A stretch of 54,061 bases of DNA from JAXMBN01 sp046349875 (GTDB lineage: Bacteria > Planctomycetota > Planctomycetia > Pirellulales > Pirellulaceae), in assembly GCA_046349875.1 (NCBI GenBank), contig JAXMBN010000037.1:1-54061 (forward strand). The letters are read 5' to 3'. The translations under genes were made by a program, and so were the position numbers. A model generated the notes under the pieces. It was given only the letters and a program-made list of their open reading frames with translations, searched no databases and had not been told where the DNA came from. Positions 8,950 to 19,028 of this stretch are shown one piece after another. Numbering within the stretch: position 1 is the first letter of the stretch; each line of letters begins with the position of its first letter.

Positions 8950-10248
8950 ATGGAATTGGAATGGAATGGCCGAGGCGATGTTCGGCTTCCCCAAACGGGG
9001 CCTTTGTACGGTACCGTTTGCCCACCCGGATCCAAGAGTCTTACGAATCGAGCCCTGCTTTGTGCAGCCTTGGCCAAGGGGAAATCGACCCTGACGGGAG
9101 TTCTCGATAGCGAAGATACTCGCGTGATGATTGAAGCCTGGCAAAAGCTTGGGCTCGAATTGGAATGGGATGTCGCGCAGAAGATTATCGAGATCGATGG
9201 TTGTGGTGGTGTTATTCCGGAAAGCCAAGCCGATTTGTATGTGGCCAACAGCGGAACATCACTTCGATTTTTGACCGCAGGTCTTGCCGCATGTCATGGC
9301 GACTTCCGCATCTCGGGTGTACCGCGGATGCACCAGCGTCCCGTTGCTGATTTGTTGTTGGGATTGCGTCAACTGGGTGCAGACGTTGAAAGCGAGAATG
9401 AAAGTAATCCCGATTGCCCACCAGTGCATATTCGAGCTAAAGGGCTATGTGGTGGCAAAGCCATCATCAGTGGAAGTGTGTCGAGCCAATTCTTGAGTGG
9501 ATTGTTGATGGCAGCTCCCTATGCCGAATCAACGGTTGAAATCATGCTCGATGGCCCCTTAGTCTCGCAACCCTATGTGCAGATGACGATTTCGGTGATG
9601 AAGGCTTTCGATGTGGAGGTCCATCACGAAGAGCAAATGTATATCGTGCCTGCTCCACATAGTTACCTTCCTTGCCGTTACGAAATCGAGCCAGATGCAT
9701 CGGCCGCCAGCTATTACTTTGCTGCCGCTTCTATCACCGGTGGGGAGATTACGGTCACAGGTCTTCATCGTCATTCGCTTCAGCGCGACGTCGAGTTTTG
9801 CTCAGTGTTAGAACAGATGGGATGCCAAGTGACGTGGCATGACAACGCTATCACCGTACGAGGAGGAGCACTTCGTGGCATCGATGTCGATATGAACTCG
9901 ATCAGCGATACCGTTCAGACTTTGTCAGCAGTCGCCCTCTTTGCACAGGGGCCTACCACGATACGCGGGGTTGCACACAACCGACATAAGGAGACCGATC
10001 GAATCTCCGATTTGGCCACCGAACTTCGAAAGTTAGGTGCCACCGTGGAGGAGTTCGCCGATGGTCTTTCCATTCAACCGGGGCCATTGAAGGGTGCGAG
10101 CATCGAGACCTATAACGATCATCGAATGGCGATGAGTTTATCGTTGGTGGGATTGCGAGTCCCAGAAGTATGGATCACCAACCCTCAATGCACGGCCAAG
10201 ACCTATCCTGAATTCTTTCAAGATATTGCCAAGCTGGAAACTCGCTAA
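8950..10248 (+). CDS. aroA: 3-phosphoshikimate 1-carboxyvinyltransferase (EPSP synthase)
   Basis: This 432-residue enzyme has the normal family length. It joins shikimate-3-phosphate and phosphoenolpyruvate to make EPSP, the sixth step of the shikimate pathway, in the cytoplasm. Visible signatures are PGSKSLTNRALL near residue 26 (substrate-binding Lys-Ser and Arg), 'NSGTSLRFLTAGLA' (about 101-114), 'SSQFLSGLLMAAP' in the middle, 'DSEDTRVM' early, and the C-terminal 'YNDHRMAMSLSLVGL' (about 393-407). It has 115 bp of upstream spacer after the TPR gene, so it may be read through from that operon or have its own promoter. No frameshift is present in this gene. Confidence 0.97.
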   Translation: MELEWNGRGDVRLPQTGPLYGTVCPPGSKSLTNRALLCAALAKGKSTLTGVLDSEDTRVMIEAWQKLGLELEWDVAQKIIEIDGCGGVIPESQADLYVANSGTSLRFLTAGLAACHGDFRISGVPRMHQRPVADLLLGLRQLGADVESENESNPDCPPVHIRAKGLCGGKAIISGSVSSQFLSGLLMAAPYAESTVEIMLDGPLVSQPYVQMTISVMKAFDVEVHHEEQMYIVPAPHSYLPCRYEIEPDASAASYYFAAASITGGEITVTGLHRHSLQRDVEFCSVLEQMGCQVTWHDNAITVRGGALRGIDVDMNSISDTVQTLSAVALFAQGPTTIRGVAHNRHKETDRISDLATELRKLGATVEEFADGLSIQPGPLKGASIETYNDHRMAMSLSLVGLRVPEVWITNPQCTAKTYPEFFQDIAKLETR

Positions 10249-10265
10249 ATTCACGATACTGTCTC

Positions 10266-10292
10266 ATCCGTTTCCATTCCGTGGAAATGGAT
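10266..10292. terminator. Hairpin between convergent aroA and DUF1501 genes
   Basis: An 11-bp stem, ATCCGTTTCCA / TGGAAATGGAT, with one G-T pair and a 5-nt loop lies in the short convergent spacer. It lacks a clean T-tract on either side (only GATTT follows), so a bidirectional termination role is only suggested by position. Confidence 0.35.
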
Positions 10293-10345
10293 CGTGATTT
10301 CACGATGGTCATGGGGGATCACGATCCGTCTTCAAGCTTCGTACT

Positions 10346-11773
10346 CTATGCCAAGATTCCCTGCACGACGTTTCCGTGGATATCGGTTAGACGATACTGT
10401 CGGCCTTGATAGCGGAAGGTCAGCTTGGTGTGATCGATGCCACACAAGTGCATGATGGTCGCTTGCATATCGTGTACATGAACTGGGTTCTCGGTAATGT
10501 TCCAGGCAAACTCATCGGTGGCTCCATATACCGTCCCAGGTTTGACCCCGCCACCCGCAAGCAGCCACGAAAAAGCTTTTCCAAAATGGTCGCGTCCATT
10601 CGGTTTGTTAGAGTCCCCTTGGCCAAAAGGAGTGCGCCCAAATTCGCCTCCCCAAATCACGAGCGTATCTTCGAGCATACCGCGGTCTTTGAGGTCCTGA
10701 ATCAATGCTGCCGACGGTCCTTCGGTATCTTGGCATTGCGCTTCGAGCTGGGTGTAGAGATTGTTGTGCTGGTCCCAGCCAGCATGCATCAATTGCACAA
10801 AGCGAACGCCTCGTTCAAGCAGTCGTCGAGCGATCAAGCAGTTGTTGGCATAGGTTCCCTTGACCAAGGCATCGGGTCCATAACGTTGGATGGTCGATGC
10901 CGATTCAGATGTGAAGTCCACCAATTCAGGAACGCTCGATTGCATTCGAAAGGCCATCTCATATTGCGCGATGCGGGCCTCTACTTCAGGATCACCGACG
11001 CTTTCTAGGTGGTGCTGATTGAGTTGCTTCAGGTCATCGAGCAAACTTCGGCGCGCGGCAGTGTCGATTCCCGATGGGTTATTGAGATAGGGAACCAAAT
11101 CCCCAACATTGCGAAAGCGAACACCTTGGAACCGACTCGGTAAGAACCCGCTTCCCCAGTAATAGTCGAAGAAAAGTTGCCCGCATGTTTTACCTTTATC
11201 ACTCGAGGTCATCACCACAAACGTTGGGAGGTTTTCTGTTTCACTACCTAGGCCATACGATAGCCAGGCCCCCATGCTCGGGCGGCCTGGAACTTGCCGG
11301 TGGAGAAAGAACGTGACTCCGGGTGCATGATTGACTGCTTCGGTATGCATGCTGCGAACGAGGCACAGATCATCAGCATGGCTTCCGGAGTTGGGGGAGC
11401 ATTTCGCTTAGCTCCATTCCACATTGGCCATACTTTTTGAATGGTTTGATGGCTGGTATGCAGGGCCATTTGCCGTATCCACTGGACATGGTCGATAGAC
11501 GTGGGTAGTTCCGCGGATCGAATCGGGAATATCCTTCATGTTTTCCATCGTCGGTTTGGGATCGGAACAGATCCACGTGCGATGGACCGCCTCCTGCCAC
11601 ATGACGATCACTCGCTTGGCTCGCGGCGGATGATGTGGAACTCCCGGCAAACCCTTGGGGGAATCTGAAGAAGACGTAGGCTGAGCTTGAAGAAGTGACG
11701 CCAAAGCGGCAAGTCCAATTCCGCCACCGGTCGTTTGTAGCCACTGCCGTCGAAGAATGGATGAGGATGCCAT
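10346..11773 (-). CDS. DUF1501 (sulfatase-fold) secreted protein, frameshifted as read
   Basis: Residues run intact from 11350 down to 10346, starting at SMHTEAVNHAPG. They carry the DUF1501 hallmarks 'GVRFVQLMHAGWDQHNNL', 'WGGEFGRTPFGQ', 'GRDHFGKAFSWLLAGGG' and 'TFRYQGRQYRLTDIHG'. The N-terminal 140 or so residues are spread over three frames: start at 11773 with a Tat-type RRQWLQTTGGG signal, 'RAKRVIVMWQ', then 'GGGPSHVDLF', 'DPKPTMENMKDIPDSIRG', and so on up to about 11350. DUF1501 proteins have an alkaline-phosphatase/sulfatase-like fold and are exported by Tat in planctomycetes. The gene follows the DUF1549/1553 gene directly, the usual pairing. At least four single-base indels within 400 bp, with motifs preserved, point to sequence error. 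Confidence 0.85.
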
Positions 11774-11861
11774 CGATGGATTGATATGGGGACGAGTCAC
11801 AATTCGCCTCGTTGCTTGGGGTAGTGTTGTGTGCATCGATCTTGACGAACGGGAATCCAAA

Positions 11862-14390
11862 TTACTCACGGGTCATGGCTTCATCGAGATTGAGGATGCC
11901 CAGCACCACATGGCTCATCGCAGCAAACGATACCGGTTCCGTCGAAGGCCGCATCGCAAAGTGGCCGACTTTGAGGAAGGATTCGACCGAGTCTGGATGC
12001 TGGGCAAAGTAGCTTTCTTGTCGGCGAAGCATAGTGATGAGCATTTGTTTCTCTGAGTCGGTTGGTTGGCGACAAAGAATGCGTTCAAAGGCATATGCAA
12101 GTTGTTGTTCTGGACGATCATGCTTTCGCATCGCTCGATCGGCAAGGGCTCGAGCAGCTTCGATCCAGGTGGGATCGTTCAACATGGTTAGCGCATGTAA
12201 AGGTGTGCTGGTGGTCGACGTCCGTACGCGGCAGGTTTGCCTATTCGAGGCATCGAAGATGTTAGCAGGCCCGACCGTGCGACGCCAAAAAGTATAAAGG
12301 CTCCGTCGATAGAGATCCGAACCGGTCGACGTGGGATAGGTAAAGTCTCGTTCCTTGGTGATGGCTAAAGCTTCCCAAACGGCATCCGGTTGATAGGGAT
12401 AAACGGGTTGACCTTTCATCCGACCTTCTAGAAGATCAGCCGAGGCAAGTGCCCAATCCCGAAGAACCATGGAGGGCATTCGAAATCGTGAGGATCTCGC
12501 AAAGAGGCGGTTCTCTGGATCCAAACGGCGATGCTGTTCATTCACACGACTCGCCTGTCGATAGGTTGCACTTAAGACAATCATCCGATGCATCGATTTG
12601 GTGCTCCACTCTTTCTCACGAAAGTGAACTGCAAGCCAATCGAGCAATTCGCGGTGAATAGGGTATTCACTTTGAACTCCGAAGTCCTCGGAGGTTTTGA
12701 CAAACCCTGTTCCAAAGAAGTGTTGCCACATTCGATTCACGGTAACCCGCGCCGTCAAAGGGTTCTGTTCCGACATAAGCCAGTTTGCGAATCCAAGTCG
12801 ATTTTGGGGAGCATCTTTTGGCATCGGAGGCAAGAAGGCAGGGGTTTGGAATGATGCCTTTTCGGTCGGTTTAAGGTATTCTCCACGAGAGAGGATGAAC
12901 GTTTCACGAGGCTTGTCATCACTCATGATCATGACGCGTGGAAGTTGGTCAGCCTTGTAATCTGCAAGCTCTTTCTTGAGTTTGTCGAGCTTTTCCAGGG
13001 AAGGATTCGATCCATGCAATCCACTTCGCACCTTCTCATCAAAAAACTTGCGCAATCCGGTTTCGAGCGTGGTCTTTTCTTCTTTGGTTCGATCCTTTTG
13101 CCCTTTGTTTAGAATCGCTTGAATGGGCTCCGGGAGGTTTTTACCATCGCTGCCTTGCGTTGTTGGAGATACCGCAAGTCGCCATCCGGAATAGGCAGCA
13201 TCCAGCCAAGTTTGCGTTTCTTTTTCTATGGGGTGAATTTGCGATTCTAAGTCTTGAATCTTGCGAAGATTTTCTTCGGTAGGCAATTCGAGATAGGGGG
13301 ACGCGACGCGAATGCGAGCCGATAGTCGTTGTGGAGTACCGGTTTCGGGAACACGATTGAATGCGTCCAGCAGTCCATAGTAATCCTTCAACGTGATGGG
13401 ATCGTACTTGTGGTCGTGACATTGGACGCAGGCCATGGTGAGCCCCAGCCAGGTTGTGCAGGTCGTATCTATTCGATCAAACAGATTGACCCAACGTTGC
13501 TCTTCGGCAATCGCGCCCCCTTCTCCATTGAGCATATGATTGCGATTGAATCCACTTGCAATCTTTTGCGCTACCGTCGCATGGGGAAGGAGATCTCCTG
13601 CAATTTGCCAAATCGTAAACTGGTCGAATGGCAGGTCGGCATTGCATGCTTCAACGACCCAATCACGCCAGATCCATTGCCACGTGTCACCATCTTGCTG
13701 AAAGCCATTGCTATCGGCATAGCGAGCGGCATCCAGCCATGGAAGAGCCATGCGTTCCCCGTATCGCGGGTGAAGCAACAGTCGATCGACCAAGCGATCG
13801 TAGGCATCGGGAGAAAGATCCTTTTGAAACTCTTCCACTTCTTCAATCGATGGCGGAAGTCCGATGAGATCAGCGAAGAGTCGTTTGATCATCTGGGAAC
13901 GATCGGCCTCTTGCGATGAAGTCAGCTCCGTTCGTTCCAGTGCTTGGAGGACGAAGGCATCGATTGGGTTCTGCGCCCAAGTGCGATTGCTTACTGTCGG
14001 GAGTGACTGTTTTCGCGGAGGATCGAAGGCCCAATGTACTTGGTAAGGGGCCCCTTGATCGATCCAACGTTGAAGGGTTGCGATCTGGGACTCGGTCAGA
14101 TGTCGGTTAGAACTGGGAGGAGGCATTTTCAGATCGGGATCCCGTTCCAACAATCTCCGATAGAGTTCGCTCTGCGAGGCTTTTCCGGGAACGATGGCTT
14201 TGCTTTGAAGGGCCGGTTCCCGAACATCCAGTCGTAGATCTCCTTGGCGCTTGGCTGAATCCTGGCCGTGACAATAGAAGCAGTTTTCGGCGAGAATGGG
14301 CCGAATATCGCGATTGAACTCGAGCAGGTCTTGCGCTGGCAAGAAAGGCGCGAGTAGCGTTAGAAATAGGCAAGCCAGGGTGAGCCGCAT
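11862..14390 (-). CDS. PSCyt1-DUF1549-DUF1553 secreted cytochrome-c-like protein
   Basis: About 842 residues from ATG 14390 (MRLTLACLFLTLLAPFLPAQ, signal peptide); a start five codons upstream is possible. The order is PSCyt1 domain with CFYCHGQD heme-type motif and 'LRLD...MPPPSSNRHLT' (about 35-105); DUF1549 from 'NPIDAFVLQALE' (about 145-350) with 'YGERMALPWLDAARYADSNG' and 'CHDHKYDPI'; a spacer; and DUF1553/PSD1 ('RLGFANWLMSEQNPLTARVTVNRMWQHFFG' through 'TPLHALTMLNDPTWIEAARALADR') to about 800. This family is amplified in planctomycetes; activity is not proven, though it is found with sulfatases and polysaccharide use. It is paired with the DUF1501 gene downstream with 88 bp between the preferred starts and stops. 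Confidence 0.93.
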   Translation of the reverse strand: MRLTLACLFLTLLAPFLPAQDLLEFNRDIRPILAENCFYCHGQDSAKRQGDLRLDVREPALQSKAIVPGKASQSELYRRLLERDPDLKMPPPSSNRHLTESQIATLQRWIDQGAPYQVHWAFDPPRKQSLPTVSNRTWAQNPIDAFVLQALERTELTSSQEADRSQMIKRLFADLIGLPPSIEEVEEFQKDLSPDAYDRLVDRLLLHPRYGERMALPWLDAARYADSNGFQQDGDTWQWIWRDWVVEACNADLPFDQFTIWQIAGDLLPHATVAQKIASGFNRNHMLNGEGGAIAEEQRWVNLFDRIDTTCTTWLGLTMACVQCHDHKYDPITLKDYYGLLDAFNRVPETGTPQRLSARIRVASPYLELPTEENLRKIQDLESQIHPIEKETQTWLDAAYSGWRLAVSPTTQGSDGKNLPEPIQAILNKGQKDRTKEEKTTLETGLRKFFDEKVRSGLHGSNPSLEKLDKLKKELADYKADQLPRVMIMSDDKPRETFILSRGEYLKPTEKASFQTPAFLPPMPKDAPQNRLGFANWLMSEQNPLTARVTVNRMWQHFFGTGFVKTSEDFGVQSEYPIHRELLDWLAVHFREKEWSTKSMHRMIVLSATYRQASRVNEQHRRLDPENRLFARSSRFRMPSMVLRDWALASADLLEGRMKGQPVYPYQPDAVWEALAITKERDFTYPTSTGSDLYRRSLYTFWRRTVGPANIFDASNRQTCRVRTSTTSTPLHALTMLNDPTWIEAARALADRAMRKHDRPEQQLAYAFERILCRQPTDSEKQMLITMLRRQESYFAQHPDSVESFLKVGHFAMRPSTEPVSFAAMSHVVLGILNLDEAMTRE

Positions 14391-14622
14391 AGGGGTGGTT
14401 CCCATGGGGAGAATGCATCAGGAGGGATAGCGCTCCATTATAGTCGAACTTGGACCAGCACGAATGGCATGGCCCTCCGAACCATGGTTGCAGCCCTTCC
14501 TCTGCGAAAAGTCGGTCACCACAGGCTGTTGCTCTCTTTGATCGAACCAAGCTTATTGTTAAGCTTGGACGAATCGTCGGCATGGTTACATTGGCGTTTA
14601 GTTGAGAAGATTTGAGAAGAAG

Positions 14623-15806
14623 ATGGCAGATCGGTTTACAGAAGTGACGCACCAAGGATTCTTCAAGCGAATCGCTAATTCTGTCATTGGAGTCTTGATA
14701 GGGATCCTCTTCTTGTTTTCGTCGGTCTTACTTTTGGGATGGAACGAATACCGAACGGTCCATCGCCAAAAAGGATTGATCGAAGCGGAATCGAAAGTCG
14801 TAAAAGTCGCTGATGCTTCCCAGCTCGATACTTCCCTAGAAGGCAAGATGTTGCACCTGTCGGGGAAGGCTGATACCGAAGAGACATTGGCTGATCCCGT
14901 GTTTGGGATCCGTCGCAATGCTCTGCGATACGCTCGCGAAGTAGAAATGTATCAATGGGATGAAACGAAACATTCCAAAACGCGCGACAAGATTGGCGGC
15001 GGCAAAGAGACGATCACGACCTACGAATATCACAAAGGATGGCACAAGGATCGGGTTTCCAGTGATTCGTTTCATGAAAAGACAGGCCATGAGAATCCCA
15101 ATCCAAAATATACGAGCTTAGAACTCGATTCGGAGAATGTTTTGGTGGGAGCTTTTCGCTTGAATTCGGAACTGATCCGCTCTATTCATTCCTGGAAGAA
15201 CTTGACACTGGATGCCGAAACGTTGCTTGAAACACTTCCAGAGGCCGAACGCACGCGAGTCTATTTGGATGGCGATACATTGCGTTATAGTGTCGACAAA
15301 CCCAAGACCGATGATCCTAAGGTAGGCGATTTGCGAATTCGATTTCGCGTCGTGGAGCCAACGACCGTTAGCATTCTTAGCAGTTTAAGTGGTACAAGTC
15401 TAACGCCCTTCAAAACGTCCAATGGAGAGAAGATCGAGGAGCTCAAAGAGGGTGTCTTCTCATCAGAAACGATGTTTCAAGGATTGATTGAGCAAAACAT
15501 CATTATGGCTTGGGTGCTTCGCTTTTTAGGGTGGATATTCGCGAGCCTTGGATTCGTGATGATCTCAAGCCCATTATCGACGCTTACCGGCGTCGTTACG
15601 ATGCTCGGACGTGACTGGTTTTTTGACCTTTGTCATCTCGGTGGTGCTGGGAGGAATGTTGTCCATACGATCCGTTGCAAATTCGCGCTTGGTTGGCGGT
15701 GCATCCCCCTTTGGGGCATTCTCTTATTAGCCGCCGTTGCGGGAGTCTTTTCTGGTTCAGCATGCCCAAGAAAACGCCGCCCGATATTCTGCATCCGATC
15801 GAGTGA
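14623..15806 (+). CDS. TMEM43-family membrane protein, C-terminus frameshifted as read
   Basis: The start is ATG 14623 (MADRFTEVTHQGFF). One transmembrane helix at about 18-41 (VIGVLIGILFLFSSVLLLGW) is followed by a large extracytoplasmic domain (about 45-295) that begins 'NEYRTVHRQKGLIEAESKVV' and includes 'EVEMYQWDET' and 'KYTSLEL', matching TMEM43 (PF07787). The C-terminal membrane bundle starts at 'AWVLRFLGWIFASLGFVMISSPLSTL'. After about 15600 the frame shifts twice: the expected hydrophobic text continues as 'LTFVISVVLGGMLSI' in another frame, then 'GILLLAAVAGVF', then 'WFSMPKKTPPDILHPIE' ending with TGA at 15804-15806. Without those shifts the frame runs on to 15903, giving an unnatural basic tail. 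In eukaryotes TMEM43/LUMA sits in the nuclear envelope; the bacterial role is unknown. Confidence 0.8.
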
Positions 15807-15837
15807 CATAGTCTGCATTCTAGAACAAATTCAAAAA

Positions 15838-15873
15838 GCGATCGGCGAAGTTGCTCGTCGATCGCGTTTCTTT
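15838..15873 (+). terminator. Probable intrinsic terminator after the TMEM43-like gene
   Basis: An 11-bp stem, GCGATCGGCGA / TCGTCGATCGC (one G-T pair), is followed by GTTTCTTTT. It lies 32 bp after the reconstructed stop of the TMEM43-like gene and supports that stop rather than the one at 15903. Confidence 0.6.
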
Positions 15874-15975
15874 TGGCATGCTGAACGACTCCGACAGGCA
15901 TAGCGATGCTATAGGCCTAAAAGAGGCTTGCAGCGATGCTTGCCGTCATCGAAGTCAAAGTCGATACGAAGTGTC

Positions 15976-17766
15976 TTAGAGCAAGGATTCAGCGAAGGCG
16001 AAGCCGAGGAGCATTCGAGGCCGTTGGCCATCCTTGCCTTCGACCGCAACGTTGTCGCAATTCACTCGTGTTGATCATCAGCACGTTGATGCCAGATTGG
16101 GCCAAGGCGCGGAACATACCGATGGCCACGCTCGTATGACTACGCAGTCCGATACCGCTTACCGAGTTTGGCGATGTCCTGGCTACCGCTGATCGGCCGG
16201 GAACTTGTACATCGTTTTTGCAGCGTCTTGAAACACTTGTCCAACTGCTCTTCAGGAATGGTGAAGCTGATCGATGTTTCCCCTTGGTAACCATCGCAAC
16301 TTTGAATGATCCTTATCGACGAAAATGCCGCTTCAGCCACCGTTTGGAATACGTGGTGCGGCTAAGCCTGGTTGATCAGGTAACACCGGTGGAAGTGTAA
16401 CCGACCCGGTCATGAGCAAGGCGAAATATCATCGGTGAAGCCGTTTTCCCGTATCCCGAATGCGCGAAAGCGTTCCACCACCGCACCCGCATCAGCTTGA
16501 TCATGCTCTTGCGATGGTCACCAATGTTCAAGTTCGTGCATCGACAGGACGTTCATGCAATTGGAAAGCTTGGTGTACGGCGAGAAGTGCCGTTTGTGCT
16601 TCTGCGCGGAGAGTTTACCAGAACGCTGATCTTGATTTCGCTGGTAGTGATCATTTGAATGTTGACACCCGCTTCAGCTGGCGAGCGGAACATCTTTTGT
16701 GCGACACCCGTTTGATTGGCCATTCCCAATCCTGCCACGAGAGACCTTGGCAACGGCATCGTCCTGAGTCGTACGACCGCACCTACCACCGCGATGGCTT
16801 CATTGACGGCTTTCAGAGCCTCTTTCATTTCTTCGCGAGGAACGGTGAAAGAGATGTCGGCCAGCTGTTCCTGACCAATGTTTTGAACGATCATGTCGAC
16901 CGTGATCTTGCGATCGGCCAAGCGTTTGAAGATTTCGTAGCTGCTGCCAGGTCGATCAGGAACACCGCGAATGGTGATGCAGGCTTCGTTACGACTCATC
17001 GCCGCGCCCACAAACTCCCACCGATGGCGATTCAGATTCGGAAACGATCATCGTTCCCACAGCGACGTCGGAAAACTGCTGCGAACACGGATGGGTACAT
17101 CAATTTCTTTGCAAACTCGATCGATCGATTGTACATTACCCCTGCGCTTTAGCTTGCAAGTTCCGAGCATCTCATCGTAAGAGACTTGTGTCATCTGGCG
17201 AGCTTCGGGAAGCATGCGAGGATCGGTGGTGTAGACACCGTCCACATCAGTAAAGATCTCGCACGCATCGGCTCGCATCACGGCCGCTAAGGCAACCGCT
17301 GTCGTATCGGAACCGCTGCGCGTCCCAAGGTCGTGATATTGAAGTCTTCATCGATTCGCGGAATCCGGCCGCGATCACGATGTTGCCATCATCGAGAAGT
17401 TTTTTTGATGCGTTCGGTTGAGATCGTTCGGATACGGAGCTTTGGTATACGAACTATCGGTTCGAATAAATTTGAGCGCTGTAAGCGAAATGGCTTTAGA
17501 GCCAAGGTGGTGCACGGCCATCGCAACCAGGGCCACGCTAACCTGTTCCCCGGTGCTCAAGGGCATGTCATTTCGCGAGCGGGTGGACCATCGTTGATTT
17601 GGTGTGCGAGATCGATGAGGCGGTCCGTTTCATGCCCCATGGCGGCTTTCACGACCACCACGACTTGATTCCCATCCTGCTGCGCACGAATGGCTTTTCG
17701 TGCTGCGGCGGAGATCTTCTGGATCTGCGGCCTCCGTACCGCCAGATTTCTGAACGATCAATGCAT
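15976..17766 (-). CDS. lysC: Aspartate kinase with multiple ACT domains, heavily frameshifted as read
   Basis: Aspartate kinase phosphorylates L-aspartate, the entry step to Lys, Thr and Met. The reconstructed gene of about 597 codons runs from ATG 17766 to TAA 15976-15978. Fragments in order across frames: 'ALIVQKxGGTEAADPEDL' (ATP-binding KFGGT motif, here with one substitution), 'LSTGEQVSVALVAMAVHHLG', 'GRGGSDTTA'-region, 'ADACEIFTDVDGVYTTDPRM', 'QMTQVSYDEML', 'ITIRGVPDRPGSSYEIFKRL' (first ACT), 'LADISFTVPREEMKEAL', 'GVNIQMITTSEIKISVLV', 'SISFTIPEEQLDKCFKTL', 'LRSHTSVAIGMFRALAQSGI'. The length fits the planctomycete-type enzyme with four ACT units for allosteric control. It is downstream of hom and the apgM-like gene. 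About ten indels break it; this is an essential function, so error is likelier than decay. Confidence 0.88.
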
Positions 17767-17811
17767 GTCAAACTACCGCGCTTGAAATAAACTTGTGGAA
17801 AGGATTGAACT

Positions 17812-19017
17812 TTAGAATTTGCCGCGAATGAATGCTTCCATCAAATTCCATCCATCGACAAACACCGATGGAGATTGAGCGGCCGTTCCTTCATCGTATG
17901 TGGAGGCATTGGATGCGGTGATGCCGGTTCCGCATATTGCAAAAGGAACAAAACCATGCATGTTTTCTTGGTCGACACTGGGGTCGGATGATCGGGCATC
18001 ACTATGATGCGATAATCATCGTACTTTGAGAGAGCTTCCAAAACGGGAGCGACGATTTCGCGATCGATCGCTTCCAACGCTTTGATCTTCTCTTCCACAC
18101 GACCTTCATGACTCGCTTCATCCGTGGCCTCGATGTGAACGCAAACCACATCATAGTCGCGAAGGGCCTGAATCGCAGCCTCTCCCTTACCACGATAATT
18201 CGTATCGAGATAGCCCGTAGCTCCTTCGACTTCGATGCGATCCCATCCAATAAGTGCGGCTAATCCACGAAGAAGATCCACGGCAGTGATCATCGCTCCA
18301 CGAAGTCCAAACCGACTTTCAAAGGAAGGAAGAACCGGTGCACCACCCAATCCCCAAAGCCAAACGTGGGTTGCGGGGCGTTTTCCAGCCGCGATCCTCT
18401 TTTGATTGACAGGATGGTTTTCGAACACTTCGTGGCTCAGTTCCATCAATTGGCAAAGCCAATCGCTACCCAGTCCGCGAGGAAATCATCGACTACCGCA
18501 AGGTCGGTAAGATCATGCGGTGCGGGTGCGTGTATGGGAACTGAAGGGAAGTGGCGATTGTTCCGTGCCGCGGCAGATTAAGAGATTGCGATAGCTGACA
18601 CCAGGTACGAACTCTGCATTGGAAAGCTTGGCTGCCTTTTGCAAGTCCGCCAGAAGCAACTTGGCTTCTTCGTTCGAGATATGATCGGCCGTGAAATCGA
18701 CCATGATTTGATCGGTAATAGTCGCAAATTGCATCGGACTGCCCCAATCCCGAGGAGACAGTTGAATCCCTTGGGCTGCAGCCTCGATCGAACGCGACCG
18801 GTAAAGTATTGGTTGGGGTCGTAGCCAAACAAGGTCATATTGGCGACTTCGCTACCTGCTGGAAAAATGGGCAGGAACGTTGTCCGAACGTCCCACGATT
18901 CCTTTCTTCGCGATGGAATCCATGGCAGAAGTGCGAGCGGCCTGGAGTGGGGTGTTTGCTGCAAGCGATTCGAGAGGTCCGTCGGCATCCATCCGGGATG
19001 ATAATGACACGTTTCAT
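17812..19017 (-). CDS. ApgM-type phosphoglycerate-mutase homolog, probable homoserine kinase; frameshifted as read
   Basis: The reconstructed gene is about 401 codons, start ATG 19017 (MKRVIIIPDG), stop 17812-17814 (end ...AFIRGKF). Recognisable parts are 'SEVANMTLFGYDPNQYFTGR' (catalytic-Ser region of the alkaline-phosphatase superfamily), 'DHISNEEAKLLLADLQKAA', 'FVPGVSYRNLLICRG', 'ATHVWLWGLGGAPVLPSFESRFGLRGAMITAVDLLRG', 'VEGATGYLDTNYRGKG', 'YDVVCVHIEATDEASHEG' and 'DYRIIVMPDHPTP'. This matches archaeal-type cofactor-independent phosphoglycerate mutase. A close bacterial subfamily (TIGR02535) is proposed to be a homoserine kinase because it lies with hom and lysC, exactly as here (11 bp after hom, 45 bp before lysC). 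I infer threonine biosynthesis rather than glycolysis. The N-terminal half is split over several frames by indels. Confidence 0.82.
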
Positions 19018-19028
19018 AGTTGCCTTCC

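Noticed and set aside
15976..19017. True loss of lysC and the apgM-like gene
   Set aside because: Motifs remain full and in order across frames, several breaks fit one-base losses, and the pathway is normally essential.
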